A stretch of DNA of 64,000 nucleotides from Lysobacter sp. ISL-50 (GCF_018612875.1 NZ_JAGGRI010000012.1:1-64000), one strand, 5' to 3'. Counted from the stretch's first letter, positions 54,595-64,000 are shown. Notes: generated by a model from the sequence alone, not told the origin. A program made the numbers and translations.

Positions 54595-55799
54595 ACGCGG
54601 CCTTTGTCTGCGACGGCATCCGCACCCCCATCGGCCGCTACGGCGGTGCGCTGTCGGGCATCCGCGCCGACGATCTGGGCGCGCTGCCGTTGCGCGAACT
54701 GATCCGCCGCCATCCGCAACTGGATTGGCGGACGCTGGACGAAATCTGGTTGGGTTGCGCCAATCAGGCGGGCGAGGACAACCGCAATGTCGCCCGCATG
54801 AGCGCCTTGCTGGCGGGGCTGCCGGCGCAGGTGCCGGCGACCACGCTCAACCGCCTGTGCGGCTCGGGCCTGGACGCGGTCGGCAGCGCGGCGCGCGCGA
54901 TCGTCGCCGGCGAGGTCGATCTGGCGATCGCCGGCGGAGTCGAATCGATGTCGCGCGCGCCCTATGTGATGGCCAAGTCGGCCGGCGCCTTCGCGCGCGA
55001 TCAACGCATCGAGGACACCACGATGGGCTGGCGATTCGTCAACCCGCGGCTGCAGGCCAGTCACGGCGTGGAGACGATGCCGGAAACGGCCGAGAACGTG
55101 GCCGAAGCCTTCGCGATCTCGCGCGCCGACCAGGATGGCTTCGCCTGGCGCAGCCAGCAGCGCTTCGCGCAGGCGCGCGGCCGCGGCTATTTCGACGGCG
55201 AAATCGTCGCCGTCGAATCGCGCGGGCGCAAGGGCGAGCGCTGCCTGCTCGAACACGACGAGCATCCGCGCGCGGACACCACGCTGGAGGGGCTGGCCGC
55301 ATTGAAGGCGCCGTTCCGCGACGGCGGCAGCGTCACCGCCGGCAATGCCTCGGGCATCAACGACGGCGCCGCGGCGCTGCTGCTGGCGTCGGAAGCGGCG
55401 GTGGCGCGGCACGGATTGACGCCGCGCGCGCGGGTGCTGGGCATGGCCACCGTCGGGGTCGAGCCGCGACTGATGGGCATGGGACCGGTGCCGGCGGTGC
55501 GCAAGCTGCTGGCGCGGCTGCATCTGCATATCGAAGACATCGACGCGATCGAACTCAACGAAGCCTTCGCCGCGCAGGCGCTGGCCTGTCTGCGCCAGCT
55601 CGGCATCGCCGACGACGCGGCGCACGTCAACGCCAACGGCGGCGCGATCGCGCTGGGCCATCCCCTGGGCATGAGCGGTGCGCGGCTCGTGTTGACCGCG
55701 ATGCGCCAACTCGAACTCGGCGGCGGACGCTACGCGCTGGCGAGCATGTGCGTCGGCGTGGGCCAGGGCGTGGCCTTGGCGCTGGAGCGAGTGCGATGA
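54591..55799 (+). CDS. pcaF: 3-oxoadipyl-CoA thiolase
   Basis: Thiolase of 402 residues that cleaves 3-oxoadipyl-CoA to succinyl-CoA and acetyl-CoA. The nucleophile lies in LNRLCGSGLDAV (Cys90), with ELNEAFAAQALACL, NGGAIALGHPLGMSGAR (catalytic His) and SMCVGVGQG (second Cys) toward the C-terminus. The N-terminus AFVCDGIRTPIGRYGGALS is typical of PcaF/PaaJ. It is coupled to pcaJ by overlap; a 106-base spacer follows. Confidence 0.95.
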   Translation: MNAAFVCDGIRTPIGRYGGALSGIRADDLGALPLRELIRRHPQLDWRTLDEIWLGCANQAGEDNRNVARMSALLAGLPAQVPATTLNRLCGSGLDAVGSAARAIVAGEVDLAIAGGVESMSRAPYVMAKSAGAFARDQRIEDTTMGWRFVNPRLQASHGVETMPETAENVAEAFAISRADQDGFAWRSQQRFAQARGRGYFDGEIVAVESRGRKGERCLLEHDEHPRADTTLEGLAALKAPFRDGGSVTAGNASGINDGAAALLLASEAAVARHGLTPRARVLGMATVGVEPRLMGMGPVPAVRKLLARLHLHIEDIDAIELNEAFAAQALACLRQLGIADDAAHVNANGGAIALGHPLGMSGARLVLTAMRQLELGGGRYALASMCVGVGQGVALALERVR

Positions 55800-55905
55800 G
55801 CGCCGCTGCCCGCCGAATCCGCGCGAGCACGATGCCGGCGTCCCGGCACCGCCGTTTCTACCCCGAGCTTCGCCCGCGGCGCGGCTCATCCGCGATGGAC
55901 ATGCC

Positions 55906-56610
55906 ATGAAACCGATCGTCGGATTCCGTCGGCCGTACTGGAACACCCAGCCGGACTTCATCCATGAGCCTTATCGTTCCAGCGTGCTGCGCGGACCGAC
56001 CCGCGCGCCGATCGCGATCGCCGCGACCTTGTCGGAAGTCACCGGGCCGGATTTCGCGCGCCTGGTCCTGGGCGAGCACGAACACGATTTGACCTGCGGC
56101 CACGCCGGCGAACCGCAGGGCGAACGCATCGTCGTCTCCGGGCGGGTACTGGACGAGAACGGCCGGCCGCTGCGGCGCAGCCTGATCGAGATGTGGCAGG
56201 CCAATGCCGCCGGCCGCTATCTGCACGAGCGCGATCAACACCAGGCGCCGCTGGACCCGAATTTCAGCGGCGAAGGACGCGCGCTGACCGACGAGGACGG
56301 CCGCTATCGCTTCGTGACGATCAAGCCCGGCGCGTATCCGTGGCGCAATCACTACAACGCGTGGCGACCGGCCCATCTGCATTTTTCCCTGTTCGGCGCC
56401 GGCTTCGGCAGCCGCCTGATCACCCAGATGTACTTCCCCGGCGATCCGCTGCTGGCGTTCGACCCGATCTTCAACTGCGTCGGCGACGAGCAGGCGCGGG
56501 CGCGGATGGTCGCGCAGTTCGACTGGGAGAACTGCATCAACGAGTTCGCCCTGGCCTACCGCTTCGACATCGTCGTGCGCGGCCGTTGCCAAACGCCGTG
56601 GGAAGCATGA
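55906..56610 (+). CDS. pcaH: Protocatechuate 3,4-dioxygenase beta subunit
   Basis: Iron-bearing subunit of the intradiol dioxygenase that opens the protocatechuate ring to 3-carboxy-cis,cis-muconate. At 234 residues it has the expected length. All four Fe(III) ligands are visible by comparison with Pseudomonas PcaH: Tyr105 (AGRYLHE), Tyr144 (PGAYPWRN), His157 and His159 (PAHLHF). The N-terminal segment TQPDFIHEPYRSSVLRGPTRAP is characteristic of the beta subunit. It is followed by pcaG after ten bases. Confidence 0.96.
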   Translation: MKPIVGFRRPYWNTQPDFIHEPYRSSVLRGPTRAPIAIAATLSEVTGPDFARLVLGEHEHDLTCGHAGEPQGERIVVSGRVLDENGRPLRRSLIEMWQANAAGRYLHERDQHQAPLDPNFSGEGRALTDEDGRYRFVTIKPGAYPWRNHYNAWRPAHLHFSLFGAGFGSRLITQMYFPGDPLLAFDPIFNCVGDEQARARMVAQFDWENCINEFALAYRFDIVVRGRCQTPWEA

Positions 56611-56620
56611 GGACGCAGGC

Positions 56621-57184
56621 ATGAGTTTCCGGCAAACCGCATCGCAGACGGTCGGTCCGTATTTCATCATCGGCCTGGGCGCCGGCGTGCGCACGGACCT
56701 GAGCGAGGGCGCGCAAGGCCAGCGCGTGGTGGTGCACGGCCGGGTGTTCGACGGCGAGGGCGCGCCGGTCGGCGATGCCCTGATCGAAACCTGGCAGGCC
56801 TGCGCGCGCGGCCACTATGCGCATCTGGACGATCCCGGCGCGTCCGCGGCCGGCGCCGGTTTCGAGGGCTTCGCGCGAGTGCCGACCGACGCCGAAGGCG
56901 GCTTCCGTCTGATCACGATCAAGCCCGGCCGCGTGGCCGGCGCCGACGGCCGGCCGCAGGCGCCGCATTTGCTGGTCAACGTGCTGATGCGCGGTTTGCT
57001 CAAGCAGGCGGTCACGCGCCTGTACTTCGGCGACGAAGCGCAGGCCAACGCGGAAGACGAAGTGCTTGCGCGGGTGCCGGCCGAGCGCCGCGCCACCTTG
57101 ATCAGCCGGATTCAGGCCGACGGCAGTCACCGCTGGGACATCCACATGCAGGGAGAACGCGAGACCGCGTTCTTCTCGTTCTGA
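56621..57184 (+). CDS. pcaG: Protocatechuate 3,4-dioxygenase alpha subunit
   Basis: A 187-residue partner of PcaH sharing the fold but lacking the full iron ligand set. It begins FRQTASQTVGPYFIIGL, the signature start of the alpha subunit, and continues with LIETWQACARGHYAHLDD, RLITIKPGRV and PHLLVNVLMRGLLKQAVTRLYF. The C-terminus DIHMQGERETAFFSF resembles other PcaG proteins. Confidence 0.95.
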   Translation: MSFRQTASQTVGPYFIIGLGAGVRTDLSEGAQGQRVVVHGRVFDGEGAPVGDALIETWQACARGHYAHLDDPGASAAGAGFEGFARVPTDAEGGFRLITIKPGRVAGADGRPQAPHLLVNVLMRGLLKQAVTRLYFGDEAQANAEDEVLARVPAERRATLISRIQADGSHRWDIHMQGERETAFFSF

Positions 57185-57205
57185 TCGCGCGCCCGGGAGC
57201 CCGCA

Positions 57206-58555
57206 ATGACCGCTCGACCGATCCCCTTGTTCGACCCGCTGTTCGGCGAGGCCGCCATGGGCGCGCTGTTCGACGACCGCGCGCGCGTGCAGGCCATGCT
57301 CGACTTCGAAGCGGCCCTGGCGCGGGCGCAGGCGCATGCCGGCTTGTTCGCGCCGGCCATCGCCGAGCGGATCGGTTCGGTTTGCGACGTCGCGAGGTTC
57401 GACCTCGATGCGCTCGCGGTCGCCGCCGCGGCCGACGGCAATCCGGCGATCGGTCTGGTCAAGGCGCTGACCGCGCAGGTGGCGCTCATCGACGCGCGGG
57501 CCGCGGCCGAGGTCCACCGCGGCGCGACCAGCCAGGATGCGATCGACACCGGCACGGTATTGCAAGCGCGCGCCGGCCTGGATTTGATCGAGGCGCGGAT
57601 CGAGGACTTGATCGCGGTCCTGGCGGCGCTGGCGCGCGAGCATCGGCGCAGCGTCATGCCCGGCCGGACCTGGCTGCAACAGGCGGTGCCGATCAGTTTC
57701 GGATTGAAGGCCGCGTGCTGGCTGGACGCGGTGGTCTATGCGCGCCGCGCGCTGCGCGAGTTGCGCCCGCGCGTGCTGGCGCTGCAGTTCGGCGGCGCGG
57801 CCGGCTCGTTGTCGGCCTTGGGCGCGGACGGCGTGCGCGTGGGCGAACGGTTGGCCCTGGAGCTTGAGCTGAACGTTCCGGCGGCGCCGTGGCACGGCCA
57901 GCGCGGCCGCATCGTCGAGCTCGGTGCCTGGTTGGCGATGTTGATCGGCGGTCTGGGCAAGATCGCGCGCGACATCGCCTTGTTGATGCAGAACGAAATC
58001 GCGGAAGTGTCCGAACCGGCCGCGCCGGGCCGCGGCGGTTCTTCGGCGATGCCGAACAAGCGCAATCCGGTCGCCTGCGCGGTCGCCATCGCGGCGGCGA
58101 CGCGCGCGCCGGGCCTGGTTTCGACCTTGTTCGCGGCGATGCCGCAGGAGCACGAGCGCGGCCTGGGCGGTTGGCCGGCCGAATGGGAGACCTTGCCCGA
58201 GTTGTTCCGGCTCGCCGGCGGGAGCCTGACGCAATTGCAATCGGCGCTGGCCGGGTTGCGCGTGGACACCGCGGCGATGCGCGCGCATTGCCTCGACGGC
58301 CTGGGCCTGATCCAGGCCGAGGCGGTGGCGGTGGCGCTGGCCGCGCGCTTCGGTCGCGAAGGCGCGCAGGCGCGCGTGCGCGCGGCCTGCGATGCCGCGT
58401 CGCGGCAATCGCGCCATCTGCGCGAGGTATTGGCCGACGACCGCGAAATCGTCGATGGCCTCGGCCGCGTCGCGCTGGATGCGCTGTTCGAACCGGAATG
58501 CGCGCTCGGCGCCAACGACGCGCTGATCGACCGCGTACTCGCGCAATTGGATTGA
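57206..58555 (+). CDS. pcaB: 3-carboxy-cis,cis-muconate cycloisomerase
   Basis: Fumarase/aspartase-superfamily enzyme of 449 residues that lactonises 3-carboxy-cis,cis-muconate to 4-carboxymuconolactone. The superfamily signature GSSAMPNKRNP sits near residues 277-287 and EVHRGATSQDAIDTG carries the conserved TSQD segment with the catalytic-site Ser/Thr region. GGAAGSLSALGADG and HERGLGGWPAEWETL are further PcaB-type motifs. It starts 21 bases after pcaG. Confidence 0.95.
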   Translation: MTARPIPLFDPLFGEAAMGALFDDRARVQAMLDFEAALARAQAHAGLFAPAIAERIGSVCDVARFDLDALAVAAAADGNPAIGLVKALTAQVALIDARAAAEVHRGATSQDAIDTGTVLQARAGLDLIEARIEDLIAVLAALAREHRRSVMPGRTWLQQAVPISFGLKAACWLDAVVYARRALRELRPRVLALQFGGAAGSLSALGADGVRVGERLALELELNVPAAPWHGQRGRIVELGAWLAMLIGGLGKIARDIALLMQNEIAEVSEPAAPGRGGSSAMPNKRNPVACAVAIAAATRAPGLVSTLFAAMPQEHERGLGGWPAEWETLPELFRLAGGSLTQLQSALAGLRVDTAAMRAHCLDGLGLIQAEAVAVALAARFGREGAQARVRAACDAASRQSRHLREVLADDREIVDGLGRVALDALFEPECALGANDALIDRVLAQLD

Positions 58556-58564
58556 GGACCGATC

Positions 58565-59755
58565 ATGCCCTTCATCCACGCCAACGGCATCGACCAGCAC
58601 TACCGTATCGACGGCCCGCAAGGCGCACCGTGGCTGGTGCTGTCCAATTCCCTGGGCACCGACCTGAGCATGTGGGACCCGGTGATGCCGCTGCTCGCAT
58701 CGCGCCTGCGCGTGCTGCGTTACGACACGCGCGGACACGGCGCCAGCGGGCGCGCCGGCGAAGCGGTTCCCGATCTGGCCACGTTCGGCGGCGACCTGCT
58801 CGGATTGCTGCAGGCATTGGAGCTGCAGCGCGTGCATTTGTGCGGCCTGTCGATGGGCGGCTTGATCGCGCAGTGGTTGGCGATCCGGGCGCCGGAGCGG
58901 ATCGATCGCCTGATTCTCGCCAATACCGCCCTGCGGATCGGCGAGGCGACGGCTTGGCGCGAACGCGCCCGGCGGGTCGAGGCGGAAGGATTGGCGTGGC
59001 TGGCGGACAGCGCGCCTTCGCGCTGGTTCTCGCCGGCGTTCGCCCTGCGCGCGCCCGATACGGTCGCCGCGGCCCAGGCATCGCTGGCGCGCTGCGATCC
59101 GCGCGGTTACGCCGACGCCTGCCTCGCCATCGCCGGTGCCGACCTGCTCGATCGCCTCGGCGATATTCACGCGCCGACCCTGTGCCTGGCCGGGCGCCAC
59201 GATCCGGTCACGACCCTCGCCGACGCCGACGCGATGGCCGCGGCGATTTCCGGCGCGGCGCGAGAGGATCTGCCTGCCTCCCACCTGTCGCCGATCGAAG
59301 CGCCGCAGGATTTCGCCGCCGCCGTGATCGCCTTCCTGTCGCCGCACGCCGACGCGCCTGAGCACAACGACGAGCGTTACGCTCGCGGCCTGCGCGTGCG
59401 CCGCGCGGTGCTCGGCGACGCCCATGTCGACCGCAGCCTGGCCGCGCTCAATCCGCATAACCGCGAGTTCCAGGATCTGATCACGCGTTACGCCTGGGGC
59501 GAGATATGGACCCGTCCGGGACTGCCGCGTCACAGCCGTTCGCTGATCACCATCGCGATGTTGATCGCGCTCAACCGCGAAGGCGAATTGCGCCTGCACT
59601 TGCAGGCCGCGCGCAACAACGCGGTGGACCGCGAGCAGATCCGCGAAGTGCTGCTGCAGGCCGCGATCTACTGCGGCGTGCCGGCGGCGAACGCGGCGTT
59701 TCATCTGGCCGAACAGGTCTTCGCCGAACAGGACGCGCACCCGCCCGACCCATGA
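58565..59755 (+). CDS. pcaL: Fused enol-lactone hydrolase/carboxymuconolactone decarboxylase (PcaD-PcaC)
   Basis: A 396-residue two-domain protein catalysing consecutive steps. Residues about 1-258 are an alpha/beta hydrolase (3-oxoadipate enol-lactonase, PcaD) with nucleophile Ser96 in GLSMGG and late GRHDP and ASHLSPIE carrying the Asp and His. Residues about 268-396 are the carboxymuconolactone decarboxylase domain (PcaC) with GLRVRRAVLGDAHVD, RYAWGEIWTRPGL and YCGVPAANAAFHLAEQVF. Fusions of this kind are called PcaL in actinobacteria. The linker is short and polar. It lies between pcaB and pobA. Confidence 0.95.
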   Translation: MPFIHANGIDQHYRIDGPQGAPWLVLSNSLGTDLSMWDPVMPLLASRLRVLRYDTRGHGASGRAGEAVPDLATFGGDLLGLLQALELQRVHLCGLSMGGLIAQWLAIRAPERIDRLILANTALRIGEATAWRERARRVEAEGLAWLADSAPSRWFSPAFALRAPDTVAAAQASLARCDPRGYADACLAIAGADLLDRLGDIHAPTLCLAGRHDPVTTLADADAMAAAISGAAREDLPASHLSPIEAPQDFAAAVIAFLSPHADAPEHNDERYARGLRVRRAVLGDAHVDRSLAALNPHNREFQDLITRYAWGEIWTRPGLPRHSRSLITIAMLIALNREGELRLHLQAARNNAVDREQIREVLLQAAIYCGVPAANAAFHLAEQVFAEQDAHPPDP

Positions 59756-59817
59756 CACCGATTCTTGCGCCGCACTGTCCACGGCCGTCGGGGCCGCATC
59801 CACAAGGAAACCGTTTC

Positions 59818-60993
59818 ATGCGTACACAGGTCGCCATTCTCGGCGCCGGGCCGGCCGGTCTGCTGCTCGCCCATCTGCTGCATCGGCAGGGCATTTCCTC
59901 GATCGTGCTCGAACGGCGCACGCGCGAGTACGTCGAGCATCGCATCCGCGCCGGCGTGCTCGAGCAAGGCACGGTCGATCTGCTGTGCGAGGCCGGCGTC
60001 GGCGCGCGCATGGAGCGCGAAGGCCTGCGCCATGAAGGCATCGAGCTGTTGGTCGACGGCCAACGTCATCGCATCGATCTGCGCGAGCACACCGAGGGCC
60101 GCGGGGTCATGGTCTATGGCCAGCACGAGGTGGTGAAGGATCTGATCGCCGCGCGCATCGACAGCGGCCAGCCGCTGTTGTTCCAGGCCGAGGCGACACG
60201 GCTGCAAGGTTTGGACAGCGCCGCGCCGAGCGTGCATTTCCGCCACGACGACGCCGACCACCGGATCGATTGCGATTACGTGATCGGTTGCGACGGCTTC
60301 CACGGCATCAGCCGGGGCAGCGTTCCCGACGGCGTGCTGAGCGTGTTCGAGCGGGTTTATCCCTTCGCTTGGCTGGGCGTGCTCGCGCAGGTGCCGCCGG
60401 CCAACGAAGAACTGATCTACGCCCATCATCCCAACGGCTTCGCCTTGTTCAGCATGCGCTCGCCGCAGATCACCCGGCTGTACCTGCAATGCTCGCCGGA
60501 CGAAGACCTGGCGCAGTGGCCCGACCAGCGGATCTGGGACGAGTTGGATACGCGCCTGAGTTGCAAGGACGGCTGGCGCGTCGCGCGCGGGCCGATCCTG
60601 CACAAGAGCATCACGCCGATGCGCAGCTTCGTCACCGAGCCGATGCAGTACGGCCGCCTGTTCCTGGCCGGCGACGCGGCCCACATCGTTCCGCCGACCG
60701 GCGCCAAGGGCATGAATCTCGCCGTCGCCGACGTGCGCACGCTCGCGGCGGCGCTGACCGCGCACTACCGCGACGGCGACGACCAGGCATTGGCCGGATA
60801 TTCCAGCGCCTGCATCAAGCGGGTTTGGCGCGCCGAGCATTTTTCCTGGTGGATGACCTCGATGCTCCACCGCAACGACGCCAACACGCCGTTCATGAAC
60901 CGGCTGCAGCGATCGGAACTGGATTACGTGATCGCCTCGCCGGCGGCGACGCGCACCTTGGCCGAGAACTACGTCGGCATGCCCTGGCGCTAG
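59818..60993 (+). CDS. pobA: 4-hydroxybenzoate 3-monooxygenase
   Basis: FAD- and NADPH-dependent hydroxylase of 391 residues converting 4-hydroxybenzoate to protocatechuate. The dinucleotide motif GAGPAG (residues 9-14) follows VAIL, then ERRTREYVEHRIRAGVLEQG, whose Arg residues contact FAD and substrate, DCDYVIGCDGFHGISR, and FLAGDAAHIVPPTGAKGMNLA. The ATG at 59818 follows ACAAGGAAACC. The longer frame upstream overlaps pcaL and is rejected. No separate pobR gene is present nearby. Confidence 0.97.
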   Translation: MRTQVAILGAGPAGLLLAHLLHRQGISSIVLERRTREYVEHRIRAGVLEQGTVDLLCEAGVGARMEREGLRHEGIELLVDGQRHRIDLREHTEGRGVMVYGQHEVVKDLIAARIDSGQPLLFQAEATRLQGLDSAAPSVHFRHDDADHRIDCDYVIGCDGFHGISRGSVPDGVLSVFERVYPFAWLGVLAQVPPANEELIYAHHPNGFALFSMRSPQITRLYLQCSPDEDLAQWPDQRIWDELDTRLSCKDGWRVARGPILHKSITPMRSFVTEPMQYGRLFLAGDAAHIVPPTGAKGMNLAVADVRTLAAALTAHYRDGDDQALAGYSSACIKRVWRAEHFSWWMTSMLHRNDANTPFMNRLQRSELDYVIASPAATRTLAENYVGMPWR

Positions 60994-61030
60994 GGCGCTG
61001 TTTGTCAATTCTTCTAGGGGGACAACCGCA

Positions 61031-62398
61031 ATGGCTACGCAAATCCACGCCGTGCAAGCCGTGTCATCGCCGCGCTCCGACGCTCCCGCGCTGGACGTGC
61101 AGCAGTTCATCAATGAGCGCGGAATCTCCGGCGTCCAATGGCTGACGGTGGCGCTGTGTTTTCTGATCGTGTTCATCGACGGCTACGACACCGCGGCGGC
61201 GGGCTATATCGCGCCGTCGCTGAGTCGCGACTGGGGCGTGGCGGCGCCCATGCTCAAGCCGATGATGAGCGCGGCGCTGATCGGCCTGGCGATCGGCGCG
61301 ATCGGCGTCGGGCCGATCGCCGATCGGTTCGGCCGGCGCAAGGTGTTGATCGGTTCGCTGGCGCTGTTCGGCGTCTTCAGCCTGGCCTCGGCCTGGGCTT
61401 ATGACATCGTCTCGATCAGCGTGCTGCGCCTGTTGACCGGCATCGGCCTGGGCGCGGCGATGCCCAATGCGATCACGCTGACTTCCGAGTACTGCCCGGC
61501 GCGCCATCGTTCCAAGCTGACCATGGCCATGTTCTGCGGCTTCACCCTGGGCTCGGCGTCGGGCGGCTTCGTCGCGGCCAGGCTGATCGGCGAATACGGT
61601 TGGCAAAGCGTGTTGATCGTCGGCGGCGTGGCGCCGTTGTTGCTGGTGCCGGTGCTGATCGCGCTGCTGCCGGAATCTTTGCAGTATCTGGTGGTTCGGC
61701 GCGGCGGCGCGGGCGTGCCGGCCTTGCTCAAGCGGATGGATCGATCGGCGCGACTGGACGAGCGCATCCGCACCACGGTGCCGGAGATCGGCAAGCTCAA
61801 AACCGATTCGGCGGTGGCGGTGCTGTTTTCGCCGGGCTACACGATCGGCACGGTGGCGCTGTGGGCGACCTATTTCTGCGGCCTGCTGACGATCTATCTG
61901 ATCACCAGCTGGTTGCCGACCCTGGTCAGCAACGCCGGTCTGCCGATCGCCAAGGCCTCGCAGATCGGCGGCATGTTCATGTTCGGCGGCGCCCTGGGCT
62001 GCCTGTTGATGGGCGTGGTGATGGACCGTTACGACCCGCACCGGGCGATCGCCTGGGCTTACTCGATAAGCGCCGTGTTGTTGCTGGCGCTGGCGCAAAG
62101 CAGCGGCGATCTGAGCGACATGGGCGCGCTGGTGTTCGCCGCCGGCCTGTTCATCAACGCGGGCCAAAGCGCGCTGCTGGCGCTGGCGGCCGGCTTCTAC
62201 CCGACCCAGGGGCGCGCCACCGGGGTGGCCTGGATGAACGGAATCGGCCGCTTCGGCGGCATCTTCGGCGCCTATTTCGGCGGTACTTTGCTGGGGCTGG
62301 GCTGGAATTTCGCCGCCATCGTCAGCGCCCTGGCGGTCCCGGCCCTGCTCGCGGCGACGGCGATCTGGATCAAGGGCCTGCAACGCGCGCCGGGCTGA
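61031..62398 (+). CDS. pcaK: 4-hydroxybenzoate/protocatechuate MFS transporter
   Basis: Aromatic acid:proton symporter of 455 residues with about 12 membrane helices. The first helix carries DGYDTAAAGYIAPSL, the DG(F/Y)DT signature of PcaK/BenK transporters. The loop motif GPIADRFGRRK is the major-facilitator motif between helices 2 and 3, repeated as MDRYDPHRA between 8 and 9. A GGGGGACAACCGC leader precedes the ATG. It ends the pca-pob run. Confidence 0.93.
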   Translation: MATQIHAVQAVSSPRSDAPALDVQQFINERGISGVQWLTVALCFLIVFIDGYDTAAAGYIAPSLSRDWGVAAPMLKPMMSAALIGLAIGAIGVGPIADRFGRRKVLIGSLALFGVFSLASAWAYDIVSISVLRLLTGIGLGAAMPNAITLTSEYCPARHRSKLTMAMFCGFTLGSASGGFVAARLIGEYGWQSVLIVGGVAPLLLVPVLIALLPESLQYLVVRRGGAGVPALLKRMDRSARLDERIRTTVPEIGKLKTDSAVAVLFSPGYTIGTVALWATYFCGLLTIYLITSWLPTLVSNAGLPIAKASQIGGMFMFGGALGCLLMGVVMDRYDPHRAIAWAYSISAVLLLALAQSSGDLSDMGALVFAAGLFINAGQSALLALAAGFYPTQGRATGVAWMNGIGRFGGIFGAYFGGTLLGLGWNFAAIVSALAVPALLAATAIWIKGLQRAPG

Positions 62399-62524
62399 CC
62401 GCGCGCGCAGCCCGGCCGGGCCAAGGGGGCGGTCGGGGCGACAGGACCGCAGCGGGATGGGACAATGGCGGCCTTCGCCGGTTTCCGTCGGAAGCCGCTC
62501 CAAATCCCAAGCCCGCAGACCCTC

Positions 62525-64000
62525 ATGACGACGCCCAGCCGCCGCGACCTCGCCAACGCCATCCGTTTCCTCGCCATCGACGCGGTGCAGGCCGCCAACT
62601 CCGGTCATCCGGGCATGCCGATGGGCATGGCCGACATCGCCGAAGTGCTGTGGAACGACTACCTCAGCCACAACCCGGCCGACCCGAAGTGGTTGAACCG
62701 CGACCGCTTCATCCTCTCCAACGGCCACGGCTCGATGCTGCAGTACGCACTGCTGCATCTGTCCGGCTACGACCTGCCGATCGAAGAGCTCAAGCGCTTC
62801 CGCCAGCTGCATTCGCGCACCCCGGGCCATCCGGAAAACTTCGAAACCCCCGGCATCGAGACCACCACCGGTCCGCTCGGCCAGGGCTTCGCCAACGCCG
62901 TCGGCATGGCGCTGGGCGAGAAATTGCTGGCCCAGCATTTCAATCGCGAAGGCCACGCCATCGTCGATCACCGCACCTGGGTGTTCATGGGCGACGGCTG
63001 CCTGATGGAAGGCATCTCGCACGAAGCCGCGTCGCTGGCCGGCACCTGGGGCCTGCACAAGCTGGTCGCGTTCTGGGACGACAACAAGATTTCCATCGAC
63101 GGCAACACCGACGGCTGGTTCACCGACGACACCCCGGCGCGCTTCGAGGCCTACGGTTGGCGCGTGATCCGCAACGTCAACGGCCAGGACGCGGTCGAGA
63201 TCAAGACCGCGATCGACACCGCGCTCAAGCACGACGACAAGCCGACGCTGATCTGCTGCCGCACCACCATCGGCTTCGGCTCGCCCGGCAAGGCCGGCAA
63301 GGAATCCTCGCACGGCGCGCCGCTGGGCAAGGATGAAATCGTTGCCACCCGCGCCGCGTTGAACTGGCCCTACGCCGAATTCGAAATCCCGCAGGACATC
63401 TACGGCGGCTGGCGCGCGCGCGATCACGCCGCCGCGCAGCAGCAGTGGCAGCAGGCCTTCGACGCCTACGCCGCGCAGTTCCCGGCTGAAGCCGCCGAAC
63501 TGCTGCGCCGCATCCAGGGCGAGCTGCCGCAAGGTTTCCTCGACCAGGCCGACGCCTACATCGCCAAGCTGCAGGCCGAAGGCCCGACCATCGCCTCGCG
63601 CAAGGCTTCGCAGATGGCGATCGAAGCCTTCGCGCCGCAGTTGCCGGAACTGATCGGCGGCTCGGCCGATCTGGCCCATTCCAACCTGACCTTGTGGAAG
63701 GCCAGCAAGTCGGTCGCCAGCAGCGATCCGAACGCCAACTACGTGTATTACGGCGTGCGCGAATTCGCCATGACCGCGATCAGCAACGGTCTGCAACTGC
63801 ACGGTGGTTTCATTCCGTTCGACGCCACCTTCCTGGTGTTCAGCGACTACGCCCGCAACGCGGTGCGCATGAGCGCGCTGATGGGCGCGCACGCGATCCA
63901 CGTCTACACCCACGACTCGATCGGCCTGGGCGAAGACGGGCCGACCCATCAGCCGATCGAACACATGGCCTCGCTGCGCTACATCCCGCACAACGACCTG
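62525..64000 (+). CDS. tkt: Transketolase (5' part, cut by window end)
   Basis: Thiamine-diphosphate enzyme exchanging two-carbon units between sugar phosphates in the pentose phosphate pathway. The 492 codons present cover the TPP-binding domain ([71 protein letters not shown] with the GDG metal motif) and the start of the pyrimidine domain ([49 protein letters not shown]). About 170 residues are expected beyond the window. It is on the same strand as pcaK, 126 bases downstream, and probably separate. Confidence 0.97.
   Translation, partial: MTTPSRRDLANAIRFLAIDAVQAANSGHPGMPMGMADIAEVLWNDYLSHNPADPKWLNRDRFILSNGHGSMLQYALLHLSGYDLPIEELKRFRQLHSRTPGHPENFETPGIETTTGPLGQGFANAVGMALGEKLLAQHFNREGHAIVDHRTWVFMGDGCLMEGISHEAASLAGTWGLHKLVAFWDDNKISIDGNTDGWFTDDTPARFEAYGWRVIRNVNGQDAVEIKTAIDTALKHDDKPTLICCRTTIGFGSPGKAGKESSHGAPLGKDEIVATRAALNWPYAEFEIPQDIYGGWRARDHAAAQQQWQQAFDAYAAQFPAEAAELLRRIQGELPQGFLDQADAYIAKLQAEGPTIASRKASQMAIEAFAPQLPELIGGSADLAHSNLTLWKASKSVASSDPNANYVYYGVREFAMTAISNGLQLHGGFIPFDATFLVFSDYARNAVRMSALMGAHAIHVYTHDSIGLGEDGPTHQPIEHMASLRYIPHNDL

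Noticed and set aside
56537-59803. Very long minus-strand open frame (1088 codons) through pcaG-pcaL
   Set aside because: It is antisense to well-supported pca genes, is Arg/Ala/Gln-rich in the way GC-rich shadow frames are, and has no family motifs.

Overview
The window is a GC-rich, densely packed chromosomal segment from a gammaproteobacterium of the Xanthomonadaceae, most likely Lysobacter or a close relative. This rests on gene order (yicC-gmk-rpoZ-spoT-ridA-recG beside an rph-rdgB-hemW strand, and ponA divergent from pilMNOPQ) and on several families of short intergenic palindromic repeats typical of this group. The genus is an inference. No rRNA, tRNA, CRISPR array, prophage or intact insertion sequence was seen.

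Layout. 1-4.5 kb: a LysR regulator divergent from an atypical SDR, then a minus-strand run of two NTF2-fold proteins, a short LMW tyrosine phosphatase and an M24 prolidase. 4.8-7.5 kb: a PilZ protein overlapping a large DUF1631 protein. 7.7-11.6 kb: the minus-strand cluster rph, VOC protein, rdgB, membrane protein, hemW. 11.7-17.2 kb: yicC, gmk, rpoZ, spoT, ridA, with a five-unit tandem repeat between rpoZ and spoT. 17.3-23.6 kb: an AraC-type regulator, a parallel beta-helix lipoprotein, a di-heme cytochrome and a TonB-dependent receptor; this is the best candidate for an undescribed system. 23.7-25.8 kb: recG. 25.8-27.6 kb: a lower-GC, partly decayed patch with one unrecognised intact gene. 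27.6-32.7 kb: DUF4166 protein, nucleoside hydrolase, rpmE2, gltA and a conserved hypothetical. 32.9-41.3 kb: ponA and the type IV pilus operon pilMNOPQ. 41.6-48.6 kb: a MoxR/Bat-type operon. 48.9-50.3 kb: a DctA-like symporter. 50.7-62.4 kb: an aromatic-acid regulon. 62.5-64 kb: the 5' part of transketolase, cut by the window end.

The aromatic block encodes a complete route from 4-hydroxybenzoate to central metabolism. PcaK imports the substrate, PobA hydroxylates it to protocatechuate, PcaHG cleaves the ring, PcaB and a fused PcaD-PcaC protein give 3-oxoadipate, and PcaIJ plus PcaF yield succinyl-CoA and acetyl-CoA. A PcaR-type IclR regulator sits next to the cluster. A nearly identical operator-like sequence lies both in the pcaR-pcaI gap and upstream of an outer-membrane channel gene at 50745, which ties that channel to the regulon.

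The Bat operon (MoxR ATPase, DUF58, DUF4381, two VWA proteins, BatD) looks like an envelope chaperone or stress module. PilMNOP form the inner-membrane alignment complex that connects to the PilQ secretin. PilN here carries an extra Ala/Pro tail that begins with an Asp-rich calcium-loop-like motif. Start codons were chosen by Shine-Dalgarno spacing, family length and overlap with the neighbouring gene. All functions are read from sequence motifs and remembered family knowledge; no database search was run.
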